Origin: Asterionellopsis glacialis
Taxonomy: Eukaryota > Bacillariophyta > Plagiogrammaphyceae > Rhaphoneidales > Asterionellopsidaceae
Direction: 5' to 3'
Assembly (NCBI GenBank): GCA_014885115.2
Contig: WKLE02004648.1
Span: 1 to 32,554 of the forward strand
Length of the DNA: 32,554 bases
Part shown: piece by piece, positions 1-7,830 of the stretch
Layout of the letters: each line of letters starts with the position of its first letter
Numbering within the stretch: position 1 is the stretch's first letter
Made by a program: the position numbers and the translations under genes
Notes under the pieces: generated by a model
Database searches by the model: none
Told to the model about the DNA's origin: nothing
What the model saw: the letters and a program-made list of their open reading frames with translations, nothing else

Positions 1-1
1 T

Positions 2-94
2 GGGGTTCCATCATCTGAAATGGAATCATCCGGTGAGTATGACTATGATTTCAGCGATGACGAAGGAAGAAGGAGTTTGAACAATAGGGTGTAG
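2..94 (+). CDS. C-terminal end of a gene cut by the window edge
   Basis: The frame starting at base 2 is open up to a TAG at 92-94 and gives about 30 residues, rich in Glu, Asp and Ser (it contains SGEYDYDFSDDEGRR). This looks like the acidic, disordered C-terminus of a protein that begins left of the window. No domain is visible, so no function can be given. The other two forward frames are less convincing: frame 1 stops after five codons. Such a short open stretch could also be chance. Confidence 0.45.
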   Translation, partial: GVPSSEMESSGEYDYDFSDDEGRRSLNNRV

Positions 95-1780
95 ATGTAC
101 CTTTTGTCGTTTCTCTACAATCTCTAATAACTAGAACGAACCAATACAAGCTTGCCTGCACGGACAAGCACAACTAAATAAGCAGTTTAAATCCTTTCCC
201 AATGTTGCCAAAACTTGTTGAATTGTATCACCTTCTTTTAAAAAGATCTCATTTTAATAAATACTTCTTGATCACATTTATGCTCTAGAGGTACCCTACC
301 ATCGAAAATTGTTCATTATATATAGATCTGGCTCTTGTCAGTATCTTTTACAATATTTTTACAAAAGATAAGATTTGGCGCTTTTTCCATGAAATGAAAA
401 TTCCAAAACTAGAGCCTATAGTGTGTAGTGGCGACTTAAAATTCTTGTGCTGTGAAGAGTGAGAAACTGGTTTCAATAACATCATCATGAATGAACGAAT
501 TCTGTGGAAGGAGACATTAAGGAATGTCATACGTAGATGTGATCACATCCCTTCTTGTACTACGGCATATTTATATTCCTGTACGGTATCCTAAACACTT
601 TGAATCTTCATAGATCTTGGACGTATTTTTGCAGCTTGAAGGAGTAACGTATGATCAGTACATATTCTGATTTTGAACTTCATTTCAAAAATAATATTAA
701 AATAAGAATGAAAATTTTCATTATTGGAAGTATGCATATCAAAATTGAATATTTGTCATTTCTACATATAAGAAATTTTGCGTTTTAAAGTATATCTTGT
801 TTTTTACAAACAACGCATGGTTCAAATATGTATGTAAGTAACACTATGAATTATTGAGTCTGTATTTCATTTCAGGGTTAGGCTTGCTCTTCACCATAAG
901 GGAATTTGGTGTATTCAAAAACAATGTACATAAAGTATTTCTAAATGGATTATCATGGATCTTTTGGCAATTACTTAGCAGTAGACATTAGAACTCCGTC
1001 TACCAAAAACAGTACCAGGTACTCGTAGGTTGAAAAATCTACAGTATCAGTACATCATAATCTTGTATCATTTTCAGACAGTATCCAGATTATGTACAAG
1101 GTACCCGGGTACATTGAACAGAATACATACGACGCCGGTACATATAATTTTTATTTATAATAAATATCGAATCTTGCTGAAAAGATTTCGGCAGAAGTAG
1201 GAAAGAAGACAAAAGATAGAATTTGGAGACGACCACAAGATCCCGTACCAGGTACTGTATAATTACAGTAAGAGAAAGTACAAGTACAGGTACCAGGTAG
1301 GGATTTTACCCTTGTACCTGGTACCTGGTACGAGTAGATCAAGTACTACTAGTACTTTGCTGGGAGATTTATGATGAAATCACGCTCAGTTTATACCAAC
1401 TCTAGTTCTCTCTAGAGAGAGTCCTACATGTACCAGGTCCTACCTGTACCCGCCAGCCTTGCCCTTTACCTGGGTATCTGTACCTCGTAACACATTGGCA
1501 CGTAATTGTTGCGTCCAGAAACACCCTCCGGATCTTTCTTCACATCGCCTTGGAAACGCAACATCTCCTTTTCCACGGCTAACATCAGACAAAGCGTTAC
1601 ATTTCAATCTCTTCTGCCAGTAGATTGTTATAATACGTGCCATATAGTCTGAAGTGTAGACGAAAGAGAGAGAAGGGTTAGAAGGGTCTCTCCCCACAAC
1701 AGTTCCTTGTCGCTTGATTCACTCATTTAGCTCGAAGGCATTTTTAAGTACTTGTCTTCGCGCAGGCATAGCGCGTTCTA
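95..1780. other. Intergenic region with GTACC-type repeats
   Basis: There is no convincing gene here; the small open frames have no recognisable protein character. The first kilobase is AT-rich. From about 1010 to 1450 the DNA is dense in short motifs of the GTACCTGGTAC / GTACCAGGTAC type, listed separately. The last 80 bases form the 5' flank of the first kinase gene, and no clear TATA box or initiator is seen. Confidence 0.6.
1012..1450. repeat. Cluster of GTACCTGGTAC-family palindromic motifs
   Basis: Copies include gtaccaggtac at 1012-1022 and 1245-1255, gtacccgggtac around 1101-1112, a head-to-tail pair gtacctggtacctggtac at 1314-1331, and taccaggtcctacctgtacc around 1431-1450. The same motif recurs in intergenic DNA across the window. 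The role is unknown: it could be a dispersed short repeat, a protein-binding site or a remnant of small hairpin elements. Confidence 0.7.
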
Positions 1781-4249
1781 ATGGGTTGTGGAAACAGTAA
1801 AGAGCAGGCTTCGGCGACAACGACGACAACCAAGCCATCACCTGCCATATCTCCATCAAAAAGTACTAATAATCGTAGTATTCCTCAAGAGAGTGAAGCA
1901 AGCAAAGGTTTAAACAATAATAAGGGCGCAGTGGAGAATAACGCTGTTGACGATTCATCAGATTTAGGTGATAAAGTAGATTCAGAAGATATGGCGAGTA
2001 CACGCGACGCAATGGAACGCGAAAAAAATATTGCCATTCACAACCGTGTTCGGCAACAGCGTGGGCAGAATGTCTTTGCTCAACCTATTGAAGTCACCGA
2101 CGACTTTGTTCCCCCATCTTATCCTAAATCGGATGCTGCCATTCAATTCATTGATGCATCCCTCGCAGATAATTTTATTTTTTCTTCCTTGAACGTCCAA
2201 GAACGCCAATCGCTTATTGATGCCATGTCTCTTGAAACTGTATCGGAGGGTCACATTATTATCAATCAAGGAGAAAATGGTGATTTCTTCTACGTCGTCG
2301 AGGAGGGACAGGTTTCCTTCTCCGTCGATGGGAACAATGTCGGATCATGCACGAAGGGTGCATCCTTTGGAGAACTTGCTCTGTTGTACAATTCTCCTCG
2401 TGCTGCCACTTGTATCGCAGAAACAGACTGTCGCTTATGGAAGGTAGACCAAGTTACCTTCAGAACTATGCTTGCTAGTAACACGGCCAATGAACAGAAA
2501 GATATTCACCTCACGCTTCGTAAGGTACCATTCCTCTCTGAGATTGACGAAGCCAATCTTACCAGAGTCAGTGACGCTTTGACTACCGTCAAATTCCCCG
2601 AAGGCGAGCGTATCATCAATAAGGGTGATGTTGGTGAGGTTTTCTACATTATCCGTGAGGGTACCTGTACGGTTCATGATATTGGTGCTGGTGATTCACA
2701 ATATGTCGATCAGGTATTGGGTGTGGGGGATTGGTTCGGTGAACGTGCGCTTCTCACAGGGGAACCCCGTGCTGCCAACGTATCTGCCACCTCCCCATGC
2801 TCTCTATTATGTTTGTCACGTGATACATTTGAAAAGGTCCTTGGTCCACTTCAGGGATTGATTGATCACGCCATGAAGAAACGAATCCTCATGGGCGTCC
2901 CCATCTTTGCCAATTCACACTTTCAACCCCATGAAATGCAAGAACTTACCGATCGTGTTACTGAAACAACATTTTCCAAGGGTCAAATCATTGCAGAAGA
3001 GGGTAAGGCTGGATCTCAGAGTCTGTACTTCATTACTTCAGGTAAGGTTGTTGTGGCCAATAGCAATGGTGTCATTAGCAACTTGGGAACCGGTGATTAC
3101 TTTGGAGAAAAGTCCATGAAGCAACCTTTGGGAAGTCCCTCCGAAGATACTATCACTGCTTCTGAACCGACCACGTGCGGTGTCCTCAAAAAGATTGACA
3201 TTGAAGGAATCATCGGTGACATCCAACGTCTTGGTAAGGCTATACCTCCAGCTACGAAAACGATCAACACAAACATCCGGTTCAAAGACCTTGTCAAGTC
3301 TCGTATTTTGGGGGTGGGTACTTTTGGTAAGGTGTGGCTTGTCAGTCACAAACGTACCGGGGTCCCCTATGCTCTCAAAATGTTGAGCAAGCGTGAAATT
3401 ATTGGTCACCATCAAGTAGAAGGTGTCATTCGTGAAAAGAATATTATGTCAAGCATTGACCACCCATTCGTGGTAAACCTTGTGTCTACTTTTCAGGATG
3501 ACCGTCATTTGTACATGCTAATTGAGCTGGTACAGGGTGGTGAACTCTTTTCAGTCGTCCATACGGAGACACGAGATGGTATCCCCAATGCCAATGCTCG
3601 GTTCTACGCCGCCTGTATTCTTGAATCCTTGAGCCATTTGCATCATCGTAGTATTTCGTACCGTGATTTAAAGCCGGAGAATATTCTAATTGATGGTCAG
3701 GGTTACTGTGTATTGGTGGATCTTGGTTTTGCCAAGATTGTTGTAGACAAGACTTACACTTTATGTGGAACTCCCGAATACCTTGCTCCTGAAATCATTC
3801 TCAGTAAGGGTCACGATAAGGGTGTGGACTATTGGGCACTTGGAGTATTGATATACGAGATGCTTGTTGGTCGTTCACCCTTTTACTCGTACGGTACAGA
3901 CCAAGTGAGTTTATTCAAACGTATTGTTCAAGTGAAGTATTCATTCCCACCGGGTGGTATTGTGAATGAGATGGCACAAGATTTGATTCAACGTTTGATT
4001 GTTCGTCGTCAAGCCAATCGTTTTGGTTGTTTGGCACGTGCAGATCAAGATATTCGTGATCATTCCTGGTTCAATGTTCTTGATGTGGATGAACTTTTGG
4101 AAAAGAAGATTGCGGCACCTTGGGTACCCAAAATCAAGGATCCATTGGATGCATCTCACTTTGACTCATACCAACATATGGAGAATGAACCACCTTCAAA
4201 CAAACCCGGTCTAACACCTCAACAGCAATCAATGTTCAATGATTTTTAG
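1781..4249 (+). CDS. Lipid-anchored cyclic-nucleotide-dependent protein kinase, PKG-like (copy 1)
   Basis: This 822-residue protein fuses the regulatory and catalytic parts of a cyclic-nucleotide-dependent Ser/Thr kinase in one chain, as in PKG. It starts MGCGNSK, a predicted N-myristoylation (Gly2) and palmitoylation (Cys3) signal, so membrane attachment is likely. Residues 91-101 (RQQRGQNVFAQ) resemble a PKA/PKG pseudosubstrate with Arg at P-3 and Asn at the phospho-acceptor position. CNB domains lie at about 130-245, 249-366 and 373-490. The first two have intact binding cassettes (FGELALLYNSPRAAT, FGERALLTGEPRAAN). The third is degenerate: FGEKS is present but the cassette Arg is missing. 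The kinase spans about 501-764: Gly loop GVGTFGKV 511-518, Lys533, Glu552, YRDLKPEN 627-634, DLG 647-649, activation-loop Thr660 and APE 669-671. The AGC tail ends MFNDF, an FxxF motif like PKA. The cassettes carry Ala (PRAA), typical of cAMP rather than cGMP sites, so the ligand is uncertain. Confidence 0.95.
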   Translation: MGCGNSKEQASATTTTTKPSPAISPSKSTNNRSIPQESEASKGLNNNKGAVENNAVDDSSDLGDKVDSEDMASTRDAMEREKNIAIHNRVRQQRGQNVFAQPIEVTDDFVPPSYPKSDAAIQFIDASLADNFIFSSLNVQERQSLIDAMSLETVSEGHIIINQGENGDFFYVVEEGQVSFSVDGNNVGSCTKGASFGELALLYNSPRAATCIAETDCRLWKVDQVTFRTMLASNTANEQKDIHLTLRKVPFLSEIDEANLTRVSDALTTVKFPEGERIINKGDVGEVFYIIREGTCTVHDIGAGDSQYVDQVLGVGDWFGERALLTGEPRAANVSATSPCSLLCLSRDTFEKVLGPLQGLIDHAMKKRILMGVPIFANSHFQPHEMQELTDRVTETTFSKGQIIAEEGKAGSQSLYFITSGKVVVANSNGVISNLGTGDYFGEKSMKQPLGSPSEDTITASEPTTCGVLKKIDIEGIIGDIQRLGKAIPPATKTINTNIRFKDLVKSRILGVGTFGKVWLVSHKRTGVPYALKMLSKREIIGHHQVEGVIREKNIMSSIDHPFVVNLVSTFQDDRHLYMLIELVQGGELFSVVHTETRDGIPNANARFYAACILESLSHLHHRSISYRDLKPENILIDGQGYCVLVDLGFAKIVVDKTYTLCGTPEYLAPEIILSKGHDKGVDYWALGVLIYEMLVGRSPFYSYGTDQVSLFKRIVQVKYSFPPGGIVNEMAQDLIQRLIVRRQANRFGCLARADQDIRDHSWFNVLDVDELLEKKIAAPWVPKIKDPLDASHFDSYQHMENEPPSNKPGLTPQQQSMFNDF

Positions 4250-5101
4250 AAAACAAACAAAACAAGCAAACTTTGTTGTTCTTGTTGCTCTTTTTATCAT
4301 ATTGGGAGTGATCCGGGGAGAATATGGTGTTAATAATTAACTGTTTTCTTCTTCAAGTACTCGTACAGATCAACCTTGTAGAAAGGCGCATGGATATGAA
4401 GTAGGGTCAATGCTTCGCTGAGAGCAGATAATCTTAATATGTTATAATCCAGTGTTAATATTCTTCAGTGCTTTTTTAGAGTGTGTTTTCAATCTGTTTT
4501 TCCACCAACACTGGTCAGTATGCCGTTTTCATAATAGTGTTCAAACTATCATTGTTATCTGTACCTTCACTGCGCACGCACATACAAACATGAGTAAATT
4601 TGCACTAGAGACAAACATGAAGGATGCCACATCTTTCTCGATACCTCTAAAAGGTGTGAGATTTAGGCTAAATGATATGGTAAAGACATTCGAAAATTGA
4701 GGAACATGCATGCAGCCATATTCCAACCCATCCATATCACCCATGGCTGGCTTTGGTTGATAAAATGAAGTACCTCAATTATCAGTCATCCATATGGTTG
4801 ATAATGTAAGAATGAGTTGAGCACAATTAAGCAAGATGCACAAAACTGTGAAAAAAAATAGAGCCAACGAACAAGCATGTTTGGCTCTACAACACTGTGG
4901 AGATGCCAGCTGCTTGTATGTCGTTTCTCAAGAAAGCTTACGATTTGAAAAAGTGGGGTTCAACGCCGAAAGAGGAAAAAATAAGTGAGAAGTTCTCATT
5001 TCTTTCTTCATCATGAAGGATGCAAGTTGGTACAACATGCACCTTTGTCAAATCTGGTACAAAGCCAATGTGGACTACGTCTCCTTTTAAAAAAAATACT
5101 G
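4250..5101. other. Intergenic region with kinase 3' flank
   Basis: This holds the presumed 3' UTR of kinase copy 1 and the DNA downstream of the convergent glycosyltransferase-like gene. Bases 4394-4460 are clearly similar to 6760-6835, part of the kinase relic. A perfect 9-bp hairpin lies at 4859-4889. Small open frames here have no protein-like composition. Confidence 0.6.
4859..4889. other. Perfect 9-bp stem-loop after an A-run
   Basis: tagagccaa (4859-4867) pairs perfectly with ttggctcta (4881-4889) across a 13-base loop, and an A-rich run (4851-4858) precedes it. It lies between two convergent genes, so it could form in the 3' end of either transcript. The function is unknown and it may be chance. 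Confidence 0.5.
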
Positions 5102-6277
5102 TTATACATCTAAGGATGGTGGTTTCCATGGTTCAAATGCACCACCACGATGCACTACCGTACGTAACCCAAAGTAATGATTATCATTACGCACTTGTGT
5201 GAAGGGTATATATTCACATATATCAGGGTGTTGTAAACATGTCGATTGTAAGACAGCTTGATCTTCTCCGACAAACATATTCCGTTGAAAGAATCCATCC
5301 ACCACTTGGACAAAGTATTCGTGGAATTTTATCCATGTATCCTCATAGGCAACCATTTGGGATCCTGAATGATAAAAATGTTGTGGTTGGGTACGCTTAT
5401 CATTCCACCATACCTGATGGGTCGGGGGTGGATTAGGTTTATGATGTGCCATTTGTAGCATGGCATGACGTGGTATCACTTCACGATGTTGAATCATGGG
5501 TTGTCCAGGTGTCAGAATATTTTTACGTCGAAAACAACCTATATCACTATACATGAATACATCGGATTTAAATGGATTCTGTAAGGTTGTGATGGACTCG
5601 GACACATACCATGTTTTAGATAACCATATCCAAAATAATTGATACGAACGATGGATTCGTTTTTCAAAATCCAACTCAAATTGAGCTTCCCATTGTTTTG
5701 TGGTATACCATTTTGCATAAGGCAAATCTTCTAATTCCATACTTACCAAGACTGTGCGATCCAATGCATGTTGACGAAATTGTGATATGGTTTGTACCAT
5801 GGATGGTTGTGTATATATAATCATGGCATCTGGTAACGCCAACATATTTTCCATCCATTTGTTGTAGGTTTCACCTGAAGCTTTAGATTTTGTGGAAAAA
5901 TAGGCAGTGACTACTGTATTTTGTGATGAAATTAATTGTTCTGGTCTTTTTGTTGTTGTTGACCCATCCACATTGAGATAATGTAGTTGGTAAGGATACG
6001 TATAGGATGATGATGGTGGTGGTTCTTTTTCTTCTTGCTTGTCTTTATTCATGTCTGTCCCTTCATTTGATTGTGATTGTTGCACATCTTTATCATTATT
6101 TGCAATCCCATTATTACTAGTCGCCGTATGTATGCCAATGAAGGAAGAAAAATTCATATACACAATCAACCCTATGGGAATCATTAAAGATATCCATAGC
6201 ATACGAATTCGAGATATTGGTAGCCTACTAACAGAACCTCCACGTTTTAAACTTTTAACAACAGATGATTGTTTCAT
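5102..6277 (-). CDS. Type II membrane glycosyltransferase-like protein, HtrL/YibB-like
   Basis: I start this 391-residue protein at the ATG whose first base is 6277. The frame stays open upstream to an ATG at 6403, but that adds 42 residues ahead of the membrane anchor, and the inner ATG has an A-rich context. Residues 26-47 form one hydrophobic segment after a basic N-terminus, giving a type II signal anchor, so the catalytic part should face the ER/Golgi lumen. A Gln/Asn/Ser-rich stem covers about 50-95. The globular domain begins TVVTAYFSTK (121-130) and has IIYTQPS, MYSDIGCFRR (Asp245 in a D-x-G position) and VGEDQAV (336-342). These resemble the HtrL/YibB family, thought to include sugar transferases. 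The fold is inferred from motifs only, and donor and acceptor cannot be read. Confidence 0.75.
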   Translation of the reverse strand: MKQSSVVKSLKRGGSVSRLPISRIRMLWISLMIPIGLIVYMNFSSFIGIHTATSNNGIANNDKDVQQSQSNEGTDMNKDKQEEKEPPPSSSYTYPYQLHYLNVDGSTTTKRPEQLISSQNTVVTAYFSTKSKASGETYNKWMENMLALPDAMIIYTQPSMVQTISQFRQHALDRTVLVSMELEDLPYAKWYTTKQWEAQFELDFEKRIHRSYQLFWIWLSKTWYVSESITTLQNPFKSDVFMYSDIGCFRRKNILTPGQPMIQHREVIPRHAMLQMAHHKPNPPPTHQVWWNDKRTQPQHFYHSGSQMVAYEDTWIKFHEYFVQVVDGFFQRNMFVGEDQAVLQSTCLQHPDICEYIPFTQVRNDNHYFGLRTVVHRGGAFEPWKPPSLDV

Positions 6278-6577
6278 TTTTTTCTCTCTCTCCACCTCTC
6301 TGTATGAAAGAATGCAGGACTGTATTCCGAACAGAATGCAAAGTCTCCTTCGACGGTCGTCAACAAGCAACGCAACAAGAACGACAATGACAGACAGCGA
6401 CAACGAAAAAAATGTTGTTTAAAAAATGAAATGATTATTGAAATCGCGTTCCAAAGCATATCTACTGTTATTTAAAAATAAATCCCCAACCTTTGTGTAT
6501 CAGTAACCTCTAGTTATGAACACTCTCTAGCTTTATTTCGAATGAGGTAAAATACTTGGTTTCTACGCCCCTCTGGT

Positions 6578-6872
6578 TTCAGGAGATTTGAAATGCTTCT
6601 TCTCAAGAAAGCTATTATCTACTGTAGACTGTAGGAAATCAAAAGAAGACTGACACAATGAACCAAGCTTGGAACGAACTTGGTGTGACACCCCAGCAGT
6701 AAAAGTTCTCTAGTACTTTTTCAAGACAAACTTGATTGTGGTTACTGCTATTATCTTTGAGTATGAAGCAAGGTCAATGGCTTGGCTGGTAGTAGATAGT
6801 CTTTAAATGTTATAATGCAGTGTTTCTAGTAGTATTGGTATTTCGTACTCTTTGAGTGTCGTAGTATCAATT
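6578..6872 (+). pseudogene. Decayed 3' end of a third kinase copy
   Basis: Bases around 6592-6612 resemble the codons for the AGC tail of the intact kinases (compare cttcttcacaagaag at 11801-11815). aatgaacc followed by gtgacaccccagcag at about 6657-6705 matches the codons for NEP...LTPQQ near the end of both kinases, but in shifted frames and with deletions. After this, 6760-6835 resembles the 3' flank of copy 1 (4394-4460), sharing tatgaag, ggtcaatg and gttataat.cagtgtt in the same order. The alignment is by eye. No catalytic-domain sequence is detectable upstream, and the left limit is approximate. Confidence 0.7.
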
Positions 6873-6930
6873 TGACCCACTGTACTTGACATTAGTCTAG
6901 CTATGATAATACATTATAATTATGCCATCA

Positions 6931-7830
6931 TTACTCTCGCCGTCGTTTCCCAAGAATCGACACTGGACCGCTGGATTTGAATAGTTCAGGTTTTGACTTT
7001 ATATAATAGTAAAATACTTCCGCCTTGCAATTTTTACCAAACCAAGCCAACAGATCGGGCCACAAACTCGTAGGTACAGTGTCATCATTATTCAAAATTT
7101 GTCGATGACCAAAGTTGTTTAAATCTGTGTAGTACTGTATGGCACCATTGAGAGGATTGATGTTAGTAATAGTACTACTACTTTCCATACATGAAATAGA
7201 AATTGTTTTGATGTAGAAATTACGTTTCACGGCGTAAAGAATGGCAAGCTTTCCCTCATCCTTGATTGGATTATCACTTAACCGCAAGTACGTGAGAGTA
7301 TCATTCTTGAGTAGAACTTTGCTGATGCAAGTGGCACCTTTACAAGAAATTTTGTTATGAGACAAGTTGAGATGCTTTAATGTGGTATGCTCTGAAAGAC
7401 CATTGCAAATATAGGCAATCCCCGTGTCAGTAATATGATTGGAAGGGAGCTCTAACCTTTGAATGTTGTTATTCATCTTTAATATAGTTCCAATATCTTT
7501 TAGAAAATTGTGTTCCAAGCAATTAGTTTCGACAAATTCAATTTTACGTAATACTAAATGTTGTATTCGTGATGCTGTTGTTTTGCCACAAGTAAAAATT
7601 TCCGCAAGTATTTTAAATCCTTCTTTATTCGTCATGGTAATATTCCAAAGTCTTAACTTGGTAGCCACTGTATTTTGTCGAATACTTTTCACCAACATTT
7701 CCACATCATATTGTTTCAGAGTATAATATCCCCAAGCTACACAATCTACACTGGGATCATTATTTTCTACTTTTCGACACAAGTGTCGAAACATGACACC
7801 TCGTAATTTTCGAAAATCTCGTCGTTCCAT
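6931..7830 (-). CDS. Leucine-rich-repeat protein, ribonuclease-inhibitor type
   Basis: This 299-residue protein contains at least three adjacent LRRs of exactly 28 residues, starting at IQRLEL (123-128), LKHLNL (151-156) and LTYLRL (179-184), each followed by a short N-x-I/x-x-x-G turn. The 28-residue period is that of RI-like LRRs. Weaker repeats probably occupy about 55-100. The C-terminal third (230-285) is not repetitive and contains SLWPDLLAWFGKN, ending in a basic KRRRE. No signal peptide or membrane segment is seen, so it is probably cytosolic or nuclear and acts by protein binding. The partner is unknown. Its 3' end lies about 60 bases from the kinase relic. Confidence 0.8.
   Translation of the reverse strand: MERRDFRKLRGVMFRHLCRKVENNDPSVDCVAWGYYTLKQYDVEMLVKSIRQNTVATKLRLWNITMTNKEGFKILAEIFTCGKTTASRIQHLVLRKIEFVETNCLEHNFLKDIGTILKMNNNIQRLELPSNHITDTGIAYICNGLSEHTTLKHLNLSHNKISCKGATCISKVLLKNDTLTYLRLSDNPIKDEGKLAILYAVKRNFYIKTISISCMESSSTITNINPLNGAIQYYTDLNNFGHRQILNNDDTVPTSLWPDLLAWFGKNCKAEVFYYYIKSKPELFKSSGPVSILGKRRRE

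Noticed and set aside
3038..3415. 125-codon antisense frame inside kinase copy 1
   Set aside because: It mirrors a well-supported kinase gene and has no protein-family features of its own.
4926..4939. ttctcaagaaagct shared with 6600-6613 in the kinase relic
   Set aside because: Flanks do not align and a 14-base match alone does not show a further kinase fragment.
6274..6403. Upstream 42-codon extension of the glycosyltransferase-like gene
   Set aside because: The added N-terminus puts a second hydrophobic stretch before the anchor, and the inner ATG at 6277 has the better context.
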